Part shown: in pieces, positions 16,652 to 33,033 of the stretch
How positions within the stretch are numbered: the stretch's first letter is position 1
Layout: each line of letters begins with the position of its first letter
Assembly: GCA_947561395.2 (NCBI GenBank)
Contig: OX387186.1
Coordinates: 7,739,888 to 7,803,887, forward strand
Origin: Buxus sempervirens
Taxonomy: Eukaryota > Streptophyta > Magnoliopsida > Buxales > Buxaceae
DNA: 64,000 bases
Direction: 5' to 3'
The notes under the pieces: model-generated
Told to the model about the DNA's origin: nothing
What the model saw: only the letters and a program-made list of their open reading frames with translations
Databases searched by the model: none
Made by a program: the position numbers and the translations under genes

Positions 16652-18382
16652 AGACCGTTCTATATTCAAAGTACCCCAAGATTATCTTGAAGAACCGTGT
16701 TTAACGGGGAGAGAGAACCAAGGGAAACGATAATGGAACGGAACCCTAGGTTGTTCTAGAACCCTCTTTTTTTTATTGATCTAAATGTATGCTATGAGCC
16801 TTGTGATTCTATGAAAACCCGTTCATATTCAAAGTGCCCCAAGATTATTTTGAAGAACCGTGTTTAACGGGGAGAGAGAACTAAGGGAAACGATAATGAA
16901 ACGGAACCCTAGGTTGTTTTACAACCCTATTTTGATTGATATAACTGTATGCTATCTTTGTTATATTGTTGGAATGGTTTTTACACCTACACATACATAG
17001 CACATGATTTTAGCGGGATAGGCTCATATTTTGGATTTATTGCATTTATTGTGATAAATCTGAAATAAATAGCCTAAAGCAATTCTGGAATGTTTTCAAA
17101 TGTTTTTTAAAGGATTTTGATTAATCTTGCACGGATCACACACACTTTATCACTATTTGGAGTTGGTTTTCATAAAAAATGGCTTAACTTGACAGCAACT
17201 GTACCCCGACTTCGGACACTCATAACTTCATCGTCCGGATGAATTTTGGAGTGATTCTAGAATCATGGGAAAGGTGAGGCTGTCTAGTTTATGCCCGCCA
17301 AATTTCATTAATTTCTATCAAGCGGATTTTTGACACCTCTCTGTCGAAGTTTATTGGTCAGTTCAGGTTTAAATACGGAACTTGTCACTTCGACTGAACG
17401 CCATGTGTTTGTTTTAAGTCCGATTCGAGTGGTTCTTGTTTCTGGGTTTTCCTATGGAAGTCTAGTTTTAAATCCAGTTGGTTTCATAAGTGTTCGACTC
17501 CATTTGTGTCGTGAGCAACAGATTTACTCAGAGCCGTTCATCAGCACTTTTCTAGGTAAATCTGTGATCTTCGGGGTCTGTTCGGGAGACTACCCAAGGC
17601 ACATCCGAATGAATTTTTGTATGAGACTAGTTTCATCTGAAAGTTGGCCATACAGACTTTACTCACACCAAATTTCATGGATTTATATGGAGCAGATATT
17701 TCTAGATAAGTCTCCAAAGTTGCCCACTTATCACTTTTAATTATCTCTAGCAGCAGATTTTAAAGGAGCATAACTCTTAGGATTTTAATCGGAATGGAGT
17801 GAAATTTTGCATGAGACTATAATTTACCATAATCTTTCAAATGGATTTGGTTTGGTTCAATTTAAAATTGGATTTGAATGATTTCAAGACAAATGGCATT
17901 ACTTTTTATCAAATTTACCGGATTTGATTCAACTTGGTTTTGTGTAACTTTTGCTTTAATTTCCACCTTTTTGGGATATTCCAGAAATGATATCGACATA
18001 AAAGAGGATCTGGAATCCATTTGGATCTTCATGTGAAGATATCATACATTTGTCCTTTTTCAAGGTTTTTAATGATTTAGCAAGCTTTCTTACTTTTTGT
18101 ATGAACAAATACTTGGCAACCACCTTGTGTGGGTGAATGGGGGTGCCTAACACCTTCCCCCGTTCATAATCTAATCCCCTTACCCATCTCTGGATTTGAT
18201 TTTCAAGTAGGGTTTTTTTTACTCTAGAATTTGCCTTTTAGCACTTTTTAACTATCTTTGAATCATTTGGTGTCCATTCTCACCTCAAAATTCTGAATGG
18301 TGGCGACTCTCCCACTTTTTACGTTGAGCCCGTGTGTTGACGGAGGGGAAATCATCTCCGGTGATTTTTCCCGTGTCTCACA

Positions 18383-18940
18383 GGTGGTGGTAAGCATGAT
18401 TTGGGTGGTAGGTACGTAGCGGTGATGATTTTCGTTGAGGTAGTGGGTAAGTTGTTGTGTGACGCTAATAGTGGTGGCAGCGACAGGAGTCGTGGTGTTA
18501 TTGCTAGGTGGGGATGGTGGTGGGTGGTGGTGGTATTGGTGGATGTGGGTGCATGAGAGGTGGTGGTTATGGTGTTTGTGGCAGTAGTGGGGGTAGTGGG
18601 TGAGTGGATGGGTGTTGGTGGTGGTGGTGGGATTGTTGTTGATGGTTTTTTTTGGGGTGGTTGGCTGGCTGGCTGATGGTAACGTTGATGATGAGTAGAT
18701 GGTGGTGCCCATGATGGGAAGTGAGAATGGATGGTGGTGTGGGTTGGTAGTTATTATTAGAAACAATAAGCAAATGAAACAAAAATATTTTGCTTATCAA
18801 GAAAAGCAATCGGATTGCCTTTTCACTACAAGAAGTGATAGCAAACATTAATCAAATACGCTTATTGCTTTAAAAAGCATGATTTCGCTTCAATAAATAA
18901 AAATGCAAGAGCAAAAGCAATGCCAAATGCCATGTTAGTG
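18383..18940. repeat. GTGG-rich purine-biased tract
   Basis: Irregular GGTGGTGG-type simple repeat, strongly G-rich on the plus strand, continuing from 10785-10845 on the other side of the LTR nest. Minus-strand His/Pro/Thr-rich frames here are repeat artefacts. Confidence 0.7.
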
Positions 18941-19541
18941 ATATGCTGCTACATCTCACGCTTGCAAAATTTTTTCTTTTTAAAAATGTAGAAAGATTTT
19001 CCTTGTCGAAAATACCCCAACTCTGACATGCTCCATATCATTTTAGCTGCATGGTCCACAGTAGTAGTTGGCAGCAGAACATTTTGTCCCCATCAAAACC
19101 GCTCACCCACGGAGAATTTAGGAATGTATATCACTTCGATTGCATAAAACTTCGTTGGGCACAAAGAAAAAAAAATGAAGAAAGGAAAAAAGGAAAAGCC
19201 AAAAAAGGGATCACCCTTATGATCACATTTCTTGGTCAGTAGTTAATTTCTAGATATCTAAACATTATGTTGATACCTACCAAAAGAGAAAAAACAATGA
19301 GATAAGTTACCAAATGAAACCTGGCCCGGGTCTCTAAAAAAAATAATAATAATAAATTACAAAACAAGACATGAATTATTGTAAACGTGTCTCAATCTAT
19401 GTCCCACATCTATATTATTATTATTATTATTATTTATATTATCTATATCTAACGTAATATAAAAGTGAAATTGTGAAATCACCCTATTTCTTCATTGACA
19501 CGGCACAAGCTTTGAATTATTGATTGAATGCTTTATTTTAT
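18941..19541. other. no gene recognised
   Basis: AT-rich intergenic sequence with short ATT/AAT microsatellites near 19345 and 19420. Confidence 0.5.
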
Positions 19542-19954
19542 GGGAAATTTAATTTTTAGCGGTATTTTATCAAACTATTTAAGATTTAGTAGGCAAAGTT
19601 TTGAGTTTTAATTTTTAATACACCTTTATCAAAATAATTAATTTTTAGTGTCATTTTACAGTTACAGATAAATTCTTCCAAAAATACCCTTATACAATTT
19701 ATTTCCGAGACTTGTACAAGTAATAAAATGATTTGTACAAGTCAAAAATTAACTTGTACAAGTCAATAAAGTGACTTGTACAAATCATTTGGATAAGTGA
19801 TGTAAGGGCATTTTTAGAATAATTGATTTTGTAACAGTGAAATGATATTAAAAATTAATTATTTTGATAAAGGTGTATTAAAAGTTAAAACTTAAAACTT
19901 TGCCGACTAAATCTTAAATAGTTTGATAAAGTACCACTAAAAATTAAATTTCCC
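19542..19954. mobile_element. Mutator-type MITE with long inverted repeats
   Basis: Ends GGGAAATTTAATTTTTAG and its complement, arms of roughly 150 bp, flanked by the perfect 9-bp duplication TTATTTTAT (19533-19541 and 19955-19963). The 9-bp duplication and long TIRs fit Mutator-like elements. The centre has four ACTTGTACAAG-like words. Confidence 0.87.
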
Positions 19955-21340
19955 TTATTTTATAGCATTATCTATTAAATTATATATATATATATAAATA
20001 TAAAAGCCGCCCAACGTCGACAGGGCACCGGAGCGCTCCTTAAGTTTATTATAACCCTTCCATGATTTACGGTCCAAAAAAAAAAAAAAACCCTTCCATG
20101 ATCTTCCAACGCTTCCAGCACGGAAGGGATATGTAACATTTTGTCTAAATCTAACAATTAATTTATATTGACTAAATATATCAAACGCAGCCTAATATAG
20201 GTCCACACCTACCCAAAAGACAAAAGGCAATAGAAAATGAAAACGTATCTAAATCTATATATATTTTTTATTTTCTATATTATTTGTCCATAATATAATA
20301 TAATTTGAAAGTGAAACGGTGAAAGCTCCATATTTTTTCTTTGACACGACTAGTTGGTAATGACGGCCCCATAAATTTGACTTGAAATCGGCCGGGGCCC
20401 CTGTTCAAATATCGACTCGTCCAGTGATAAGTGGGGTGTATACATCTATGAATGATTTTGACATGTATACCCCATTCACCGTTGGACCAATAGATCTTCT
20501 ATCATGGGTTCCAGCTGGATGGCCTCCATAAATTTGACCCAAATAAAAAAAAAATTTTTTTTTGATGGTCCCATAAACGAGGGAAGCACATTAGCTGGAG
20601 CCACAACTTGGGATGACAGCTGTTTGATTAAAACCAATAAATCGAATTGAACCTCCCTTAATTGGTTTGATTTGGCTTCAATTTATGCTATGTAAAACTA
20701 ATCTGGTTTTGGTTCGGTTTTATTGCCAAAGAGAACTGAACCATTTACACATATACACGTATATTTAAGTTAGATCACCAATTAAGGATTGTTCAAATTC
20801 ATAGGTTTTAACTGATAAAAAGCGAACCTATTAAGTGGTTTTGGGTTTGCATTAAATCCGTTTTGGGTTTGTATTAATCAACCGGTTTAATACCAAAAAA
20901 TCGTTCTGGTTTGGAGAATATTTAATTAGTTCGATATTGGTTTAACCGTTGCCAGCCCTAGCCACAGCTGATATTTAGGTTTTATCGAAGGAGCATTTTT
21001 TTTTTAAACCGTTGACGGAGCTTTTTTTTTTTTTTTTTTTTTTATAAATATATCTAGCGTGGGTCCCGTTTTGGTAACTTCCTGACAACAAAACATATAA
21101 AAGAATAGAAGCAAATCACAAAACGTAACGTGAACCGTTGCGTGTCTCATGCGTTTCTTTCCAACATAGTTTCTATCTATTGTTTGGTACGTATCTTATT
21201 ATAAAACAAAATTAAATCTTTGAAGCTACCATCAACTAAAGTAAGTGTGCTTGTCGCTAAAGTCGCGCTCCTTATAGAGATATGTATGTAATGAGTGTCC
21301 ATGTACACATCACTCTACTGGTCCACCCTTGCTAATTTTT
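19955..21340. other. no gene; degenerate repeats
   Basis: Contains a TA microsatellite (about 19981), a weak foldback copy (20415-20520), a stretch of AAACCGGTTT/GGTTTGGTTT words (20640-20960) typical of degraded hAT-like elements, and poly-T at 20994-21043. No gene seen. Confidence 0.5.
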
Positions 21341-21703
21341 GGCCAAATAGGTTTTTAGTGATAATTTTTTGAAATAATTTTGATTCGGCCCAATTCTTGT
21401 AAAGTGAGCATTAGAGATATTTTTTTAAAAATAATTGAGAACCAATATCATTTTACAGTTTTTACTGTTTATGAGAATCAATAGCATTAGAGACTTTGAA
21501 AACCTTTTCACTCATCTTATTACAAGTGAAGCTTGAAAGTCTTTTTGAGAATATTTTCAAAAGAAGATTTTTATGAACAGTAAAGTAAAATGACACTAGC
21601 TTTCAATTAATTTAAAAAACTGTCATTAATTCTCAATTAACAAGAATTGGACTACTGAATCTGAATTATTTTGAAAGAGTATCACTAAGAACCAAATTTC
21701 CCC
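21341..21703. mobile_element. MITE with long imperfect inverted repeats
   Basis: The left arm, TTTTTAGTGATA then CCCAATTCTTG, pairs with the right arm, CAAGAATTGG then TATCACTAAGAACCAAATTT. Related in style to 30037-30402. No clear target duplication. Confidence 0.65.
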
Positions 21704-22029
21704 TAATTTTTTTTTGCAATTGGCATTTGTATAGTTTTTTAGGCATTTAGGTGTAGTACTGCACTTAGGGGTGTAACTTGGCTCGGCTTGGTTCGAGTTG
21801 ACCTAAATCCAAGATTGATAAGAAGTTCCTTAATATCAACCCAAAATCAAAATTGAACCGAACCGATTTTGGACCTGATTAACCCTCCTTCAATATATAT
21901 ATATATATATATTTAAATTTATTAAAAAGGATGGAGTACACGTGTCCCATCCCACCTAAATAAATGACAAAATTAAATACCAGGGATACTTTATAATTTT
22001 ATTGAGAGGACAGACATGGTTTTAAAACC

Positions 22030-22920
22030 GTTTAGAAGGAGATTAAACTTTTTAGAACTTTTTTCATTTCAGTGGTAATTTACTGTTCACTAATGTTTTT
22101 GGACTCAAATGCCCTTCTCTTCCACGAGCAAAACTCCACCAGCTCACCATGGGCAAGACTCTATGAGCTCATAGACACCACAAGTAGACCTTTGAGAGGA
22201 GAAATAGAGATGACAAATTAGAAGATCGTTTTCTTGAAAAGTTCAAGATTGGGGAAGAAAAAGAAAAGTCCAACCAAAATTTTCACGCTCAAAATCCCGG
22301 GACGGAAGCTAAAGTAGCACCAGAATCGCCCCCACAAGATGCAGATCAAATTTTCAGAAAAATGAAGGAAAATGGTCTAATCCCCAATGCGGTAGCGATG
22401 CTTGATGGTCCATTGGGCTAGTTCAAGAAGCCATGAAAACTCTTTGGGCTTATGTGGTAGTGACGCTGATGGTCTATGGGGCTGGTTCAAGAATCCATGT
22501 AATTCTTTGGGCTGATGCATGAGAAGGGTACGATCCCAGAGGTCGTAATTTTCACTGCCGTACGTAGTTGAAGGGTTTTGCAGAGCTTAAAAGCCTGATG
22601 ACGCTAAAAGAACTTTCAAGAAAATGCAGAATAATGGTATTTCCCCGAATGCCTTCAATTATGCGGTCTTGATTCAGGTACGCCGTCTTGATTCAGGTAC
22701 GCGGTCTTGCTGCAACGGGCCGTGTCCTTTTTGCTTGGTCGTGTCCCTTTCTTTCTCTAATCGAAAGAGCTCTCTCAGTTGAAAGAGAAGGGCATATTTT
22801 GAAAATTAGTTTAGAGGCTAAGGGCTTTTCAGTCCAAATATACCTTTAAACAGTAAACTATCACTCAACACTAAAACTTCTTAAAAAGTTTAACTTCTGT
22901 ATAAAAGTTTCTTAAGGCCT
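22030..22920. mobile_element. TIR element carrying a captured PPR fragment (Pack-type)
   Basis: The ends are imperfect inverted repeats of roughly 100 bp: left TTAAACTTTTTAGAA, TTTACTGTTCA, GGACTCAAATGCCCTTCTCTT; right AAGGGCTTTTCAGTCC, AACAGTAAACT, TTCTTAAAAAGTTTAA. Between them is PPR coding sequence and no transposase. I could not define the target duplication, so the superfamily is uncertain. Confidence 0.6.
22338..22680 (+). pseudogene. P-class PPR gene fragment
   Basis: Three pieces match P-class PPR repeats: DADQIFRKMKENGLIPNAVA (22338 on), MHEKGTIPEVVIFTAV (22515 on), and DDAKRTFKKMQNNGISPNAF continuing NYAVLIQ (about 22597-22677). They are in different frames and separated by stops, and the GGTTCAAGAA..CCATG / CTTTGGGCT segment is partly duplicated. 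Probably captured by the surrounding TIR element. Confidence 0.75.
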
Positions 22921-23040
22921 CACTCTCCTCTAAATAATGTAATAAAGTAACCCTCATATCTAATTTTGCCTAAATAAATAGAGAGATCAATTCATCTACG
23001 TACAGTTGACAGTTGAGCCCGTTGTAGATGAATTGAATCC

Positions 23041-23050
23041 ATAAATAGAA
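23041..23050 (+). promoter_or_regulatory. candidate TATA box of KARI copy A
   Basis: CATAAATAGAAGG lies about 400 bp before the candidate start codon and is followed by a C/T-rich stretch like a plant 5' UTR. Inference from position only. Confidence 0.3.
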
Positions 23051-23437
23051 GGGGCCTTGTGCCTCCTGCTTATCCTCTTCCTTGCTTAAGCGAGAGAAGA
23101 TATAGAACGAAGGAACCCTCTCACGCCGCTAGAATGACGTCTCTCACGCTGCCGGCGCTGGCTATAGCTGCTAACAAATGGAGAAAGATAGGAGATCGAA
23201 GACGATGGCACTCTTCCATGCTCTCATCTTTCTCTGTTTTTTTGTTAGATTTTCTGCAGATTCTGCATGGAATGTCGAGAATTGGAACTTGCTAAAATTT
23301 CGACCTTGGCTTTGTCCCTCGAAAAAGATTAGGGTTCTTGGAAAGTGAAGGGAGATCGAAGTCGACGCAGACTGGATTATTTATCCGTATTTTTTTTTTA
23401 CCATAAAAAAAAAACAAACATTTGAGAGCTCTTATGC

Positions 23438-27877
<4,440 letters not shown>

Positions 27878-28536
27878 ACCGAGTGTAAGCACCAAAATTT
27901 TGCATCCAGGTTTGGCACAAAATTCGAGGTCACATTCAAAGCTCAATTTTCTCATAAGCTATGGCCCATATGATAGAATGCCCGAGCGCAATGCAAAAGA
28001 TTGGACTCAAATTGGAGTTTGAATGGAAAGTTATATGCCGATCAATCTCAAGGGCAAAATGGTCATTTTTTGAGTAAATTCCCCAATGTCACCCATCTAT
28101 GCTGCAGAGGGAGCAAAATGTGAAACAAGAGAGAACAAGCACTTCCAAATAGAGTTGAAATCTTCTCTGACGCAAATTACTTGCAATCTCTCCGACGCAC
28201 ACGCACCTGCTGCCACGCGTCCTCTATATTGATCGACGTTGAATCCTAATTTAACACCGTTAAGTTTAACGTCGACGTCATCCAGGTTTGTTTCAGATTA
28301 AAATAATATTTCTTTTTTCAAATCGATTTCGCTGAGTTTGTGCACACAATGAAGAAGAGTTTATGATTTCGTTTCCGGCCTTCCCTGGTAATCTGATGTG
28401 TGTGAGAGGTTGCAAAGAAAGAACCCCACAATTCCGTCAAGCAACCCTATACTTTCTCTCTCTTTCGCTAATAAAGATCAAAATCCCCAAGGTTCTTTCG
28501 GAAAATAGGGCGTTCAGCACTAATTTCCCTTATTTA
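27878..28536. other. 3' flank of KARI copy A, no gene
   Basis: Probable 3' UTR followed by unassigned intergenic sequence. No clear polyadenylation signal chosen. Confidence 0.4.
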
Positions 28537-29946
28537 GAGCACTAGCAGCAGCCTACCCATAAGGCTCTTCATCTTTAAAATAGGGAATCAAAATAAAGAT
28601 TTTGACAAAAACGACCCTCCAGCAGATTACCTATCCCTATTTGAAATCCTTAAACTTTAAGAAGTGCTACAGTGACGACTTAAATTTAGGTCGTCACTGT
28701 AGCACTACCTAAACACGGAACTTGTGTTTTCGCGATTCTTCAAAGGAGAGAAAACGAAAAAAAGCCCCCACTGCAGAAAAAGGCTTGGCCTCCACTGCAG
28801 AAAAAGGCTTGGCTTGCGGAAGAGAAGAACGAGCTTGGTTTGCAGAAGAGAAGAACGAAGCTTACGGAAGAGAAGAACAGAGCTCATCTCCTTCGAAGAT
28901 CAACCGCCGGTTAAAACCCCTCCACTCCCTTCTTTTTCTTTTCCTTTTTTACTTCTGTTTCTCCCAATTAGGGTTGAGAGAGAGACAGAAAGAGAGGAAA
29001 GTAGAAAGAGAAAAGAGAATGCAGAACCAATTAGGGTTTTAGCGGAAAGTGGCAATGAAAGGTGTTGTCTTCTTTTCCTTTTCCCTTTCTCTTCCTCTCT
29101 GAAATCTGAGCTTCGTGCGGTTGTAGTCTCAATTCCCTGTGATTCGAGACGGTTTTGCGCTAGAGAAGTTGTGAACCGAGTGTGGAGAAGTTTGGGGTCT
29201 CGACGAGCTGTTTGAAGTGGGTTTTGGAAATTGAGGTGACGTGTTTGAGGGTTTTTAGCAGGTTGAGAGGTTTGAAATTGGGGTTTTGGGTATGAGTTTG
29301 TGGTTTGATGGTGACTTTTTGTGAGTTCAGAGATGTGGGGTTATTGTGTTCGTGGGGTTGGATTGTAGGATGGAGATTTCTATTGAGGTTTTGATTTGGG
29401 GTTGAACTTCTGTTTTTGCGTTATCGAGATAGTGCGAACTTTGGCCTGCAATTTTGATGTTCTGATTTGGTCCTGACGATCTTGGAGATGCAAATTTTAG
29501 AACTTTGAGCTCGAACATGTATAATCATGTACAAAAGTTTGGAAAGTTTGAAAGTTTCTCTATCTTACGAGTTCCTGAGGTTGTAGTATTTTGAAGTAGT
29601 TTTGGAACTTCGGTGGTATGTCCAAGTCACTGAAAGTGGATTAATGTAAACATGGTTTTTGAATATTTCCTGATGTTATCTGATAAAGTTTAGTTTTAAG
29701 TTGGGAATTTCAAAAAAATATATTTTTAAAAAAAATTTAAATATAATATCATTGGAAAATATTATCGTTAGAAATATTTTTTATTTAAAAAAATATTTTT
29801 TTAAAAAATTAATATTTTAATGATTTAGGGAAAAAAAATAGGGAATCTGATGTAGTGATTTGCTGAGAAGACAGTCCCTATAATAGGAAAGTGAACCAGA
29901 TTTCCCAAAATAGAGAATTTGAATGAGTAAGCTGATGCTAGTGCTC
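28537..29946. mobile_element. TIR element with GAGCACTAGCA ends, possibly Mutator-like
   Basis: The left end, GAGCACTAGCAGCAGCCTAC, pairs with the right end, GTAAGCTGATGCTAGTGCTC, about 1.41 kb apart. Near the left end is a near-perfect palindrome (28663-28706) with arms GTGCTACAGTGACGAC. The ends resemble plant Mutator-type elements, but the flanks (TTATTTA / TTATATT) are not a clean 9-bp duplication. The interior (28720-29220) is UTR-like and G+C-richer and may be a captured gene piece. Confidence 0.6.
28766..28885 (+). repeat. short tandem repeats in the TIR element
   Basis: CACTGCAGAAAAAGGCTTGG occurs twice, followed by four GAAGAGAAGAACGA-type units. Open frames across it encode only Arg/Lys-rich sequence. 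Confidence 0.65.
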
Positions 29947-30036
29947 TTATATTGAGATTTGATGCTGTACGTGTGGGTTCCCCGGATTAAATTTACGCCT
30001 AACTTTTGCCTTCTTACGGCATTCCCTTTTAATTTT
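29947..30036. other. short spacer
   Basis: No feature seen between two transposon remnants. Confidence 0.4.
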
Positions 30037-30402
30037 GGGGAAATTGATTTTTAGTGAGACTTTATAAACACAATCCAGATTTAGTCACCTAATTCTCAAA
30101 AATTCGAAATCAATGATACTTTTTTAAAGTAATTGAGATTGAGTGTCATTTTATTATTCAAAAAAGGTTTCTTTCAAAAATATCCTCAAAAGAATTCTTA
30201 ACCTTATTAAAAAAAGGTGTTGACAACAAAAAATTTTATTTATAGATCATTTGAGGGTGTTTTTGAAAGAAATTCTTATAAATAATAAAATGACACTCAT
30301 TTTCAATTAATTTTAAAAAGTATTATTGGTTTCTGATTTTCAAGAATTTGGTGACTGAATCCTGATTGTTTTTAAAAAGTATCACTAAAAACTAATTTTG
30401 TC
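30037..30402. mobile_element. MITE with imperfect inverted repeats
   Basis: The left end, GGGGAAATTGATTTTTAGTG then AATTGAGATTGAGTGTCATT, pairs with AATGACACTCATTTTCAATT then CACTAAAAACTAATTTTG on the right. Same architecture as 21341-21703. Confidence 0.7.
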
Positions 30403-30804
30403 ATTAATTTTCAGATAAGTGCCAACAATTTAAATTTTTAATCAAGAAAACTATTGTTGACCATTGTTCAACCTGCAGATTTGCTAGCTGATGAACCACT
30501 TCAGTAAAGGCCTAACGGGTCCCTTCTACCGTTTGGAGAAGGGTTTACATGACAAATGAGATAAACTTAACTTCATATTAGTGACAAAATGATTCGAAAT
30601 ATTTTATGAAGTATAAAAATGTGTAGATTCACCTGGTCAATACAATAACAGATTTGCAAAATATGAACCCAAATTATATATTCCGGTCGAAGCAGCCGTT
30701 TTTCTATATATCTCTCTGGATTCCCTTTTTCTTTTCCATTTTTATTTTTGCCTGGTGTGTTAAACTGTCATGGAACTTTCACCCTTGACCTACTTCCAAA
30801 TTAT

Positions 30805-31248
30805 ATTATAGAGCAAATTACACTTATCTTGCTTATTGTTTCTGAAACTGTTGATAACTCCCTCAAATTTTTTGAAATGGCACTTACCTCCCTTGTTAGA
30901 CTTATAAAATGTCATTTGACTATTTTACCCCTTATCAATTATTTATTTGAAATGAATAAAATTTAAAACTTTAAATGATTTTATCACCCATGATTTTTAA
31001 ATTGATTATTAAGAATTTTTAAGTCTTAAAAATTTATTTTTACCATAAAAACTAAAAATCTTACACTTTGGTATTTAAAGAAGGATATATTTATCAAAAC
31101 ATATTCATATTTTAATAAAATTTGTACAAAAGGGAAGGAAATGAAGTAGACAACCAAAATAGTAGAGAGCTATATGTCATTTTAGAAACCTTAGGAGATG
31201 CATCTGTAGTTGTCATAAACCAGAAGTAAGGTAAGTGTAAATTTCTTT
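30805..31248. mobile_element. MITE-like element with AAATTACACTTA ends
   Basis: The left side, AAATTACACTTATCTTGCTT, is inverted on the right as AAGTAAGGTAAGTGTAAATTT. The subterminal GAAATGGCACTTACCTCCCTT is shared in inverted form with intron 1 of KARI copies A, B and C (near 25055, 39750, 51080). Confidence 0.55.
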
Positions 31249-31887
31249 GTATTATATTTGTAGGTGCTTTTTTTGAATTCATGTCCACGTGTCTAGTATC
31301 GTTTCCACGGTGTCAAAATGCCGATGGCATGTTTTCAAATCCCGATTCTAAATAGGAGAGGTACGTCCAACGTTGGCCTAAACCGCCAACTCAGTAGCCG
31401 TACCCACGCTATTACTGAACAGAAGAGGGGTTGGAGTCAATAAGGCGTGACAGGTAGGCAATGGCTAGAATGAGAGACGAGAAATACTCAATTGATCCTC
31501 ACATATACAAAACCAGATAGCTCCTTTAATGGTTGCAGAACGTGTAGAAGACAAAAAAATCCAAAGTTGGACTATAGAATTCTTGATAGACTTGGAGAAA
31601 GCCCAGAAAAAGAGGAGAGAAGTATTGCTCCAAGTAGTCAAGGAATTATGAATCTAGTCTTGTTCCAATCAGCCAAAGATCTAGGTGTCCCTCAAATGGA
31701 AGAGAGTTCTCATATTTATAGAATGTGTGTGGTCTCTAAGTACACAATTTAAGCTTCAAGAATGTTTTCATATTTATCATGAATCTGGTCTCATAAATAT
31801 CTAAGTTCAAAGATAAGAATAAAACAAGAGATAATGATAATAAAGAAAAAATGCTCTATGATTGGTATGCCAGGTCCTACATATCAA
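31249..31887. other. no gene recognised
   Basis: An 86-codon frame (31492-31752) has no recognisable motif and I do not call it a gene. Confidence 0.4.
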
Positions 31888-32127
31888 CATGTTATACTGT
31901 AAGTCACTTGACGTCTTCGTTATTCTAGGTCGATATGCCAAAATTTTCATTGACTGTTGACGATTCCCACGCTTGTGTCCACTACACCTTAAGGACCGTT
32001 AAATAAACATGTGGTACTGTAAATCACTTGACGTCTTTGTCATTCTAGGTTGATATGCCAAAGTCGTCACTGGCTGCCGACAATTCCCACACTCGTGTCC
32101 ACCATACCTTAAGGACCGCTAAATAAA
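31888..32127. repeat. 120-bp tandem duplication
   Basis: Two diverged units (31888-32007, 32008-32127), each containing CACTTGACGTCTT, TTCTAGGT.GATATGCCAAA and ACCTTAAGGACCG.TAAATAAA. Confidence 0.85.
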
Positions 32128-32682
32128 CCCACCTCCAAATGGGCTCTCACCCAAGATGGAGATCTCTACTCCAATATATCAGATAAGTTTTATATTTAAT
32201 AAAAATAAATCATGTCGCATTTAATTATTGTTTCTATCAGGTGACAGATATGCTATCTTTGTCGTCGGGTGATAGATGCCCCATGAGAAGTTGTCTCTGT
32301 CATGTGACAAATAATCCATGACAAAAAATTATACGGATGACATGTCAAAAGTAATATAAAAATTGTCAACTATAATATTATGGATAGATAATATCTAAAA
32401 TAAGATAATAAAATTGATTGAGATACGTTTTCATTGTTTATTCTATAATTTGTCTTTGTTTTTGGGGTAGGTGTGGACTAATGACTGCGTTTGGTATGGT
32501 CACTGTAAATTAATAAAGAGTCATGCGTAACGTAAGGACTTGGAGTCGGAATCGGATGCCTGGTCTTGGGCGGTTTTGAATAATAGTTATTTATAATAGG
32601 TTTTTTTTTTTTGCCTTTTTTGGAAGTTAGTTATTTATAATAGCTAATTCTATAAAAGAAAACATTCAGTCTTTGTTTTTCG
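32128..32682. other. no gene recognised
   Basis: AT-rich intergenic sequence. Confidence 0.5.
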
Positions 32683-33033
32683 CAGTGGCGGAACCCTGTT
32701 CACGTTAGGGGGCAATTACCCCCCATAACTTTTAATTTTTAATAAAAAATCTATATGTTTTATATATTTTTTAATTAAAATTTAAGTTTTGCCCCCCCTA
32801 AAATTTCTGGTTTGCGCCTCCAACCCATTGAAAATTTTTATATTTCATAAGATTCCCTTCTAAAATTTCTAGTTTGCCCCCCCAACTCATTGAAATTTCT
32901 ATATTTCATGAGAACACCGTCTAAAATTTATGGTTTGCCCACCCCCAACTCATTAAAATTTCTATATTTCATGAGAAGTGTTAATTGAAAATTTTTTTTG
33001 CCCCCCAGATTTGGAGTCCTGAGTCTGCCACTG
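32683..33033. mobile_element. hAT-type MITE, 351 bp
   Basis: TIRs CAGTGGCGGAACCC / GAGTCTGCCACTG with a perfect 8-bp duplication GTTTTTCG (32675-32682 and 33034-33041). Interior CCCAACTCATTGAAATTTCT blocks are shared with the element at 3993-4387. Confidence 0.92.

Larger units (their letters stand above)
10846..18382 (+). mobile_element. solo LTR 1 (host of two nested solo LTRs)
   Basis: The LTR starts TGTAGATACCCC at 10846, ends GTGTCTCACA at 18382, and is flanked by GGTGG on both sides (10841-10845, 18383-18387). Its own sequence is 10846-11595, a 20-bp stretch at 13861-13880, and 16657-18382. Two younger LTRs interrupt it. It contains the tandem TATCCGG hairpin array (about 10944-11092) and a TATA box TATAAATAG at 11257. 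Near the 3' end it has GGGTGCCTAACACCTTCCCC, a word I associate with long LTRs of Ty3/gypsy Tat/Ogre-like elements; the superfamily is an inference. No internal retrotransposon coding region is present. Apparent ORFs inside are chance. Confidence 0.88.

Noticed and set aside
17330..17740. 136-codon frame in LTR 1
   Set aside because: LTR sequence; the frame is broken in the other three LTRs.
18263..18848. Long minus-strand His/Pro/Thr-rich frames
   Set aside because: Translation of a GTGG simple repeat.
23059..23295. Frame upstream of KARI copy A as an alternative leader
   Set aside because: It lacks similarity to the copy B leader and I see no convincing splice connection to exon 1. Its first codon is GTG; an internal ATG at 23134 remains possible but unsupported.
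28724..29215. 163-codon Arg/Lys-rich frame
   Set aside because: Covers tandem repeats and UTR-like DNA within a transposon; overlapping alternative frame of similar quality and no known domain.
31492..31752. 86-codon frame
   Set aside because: No recognisable motif, no promoter, no repeat support; likely chance.
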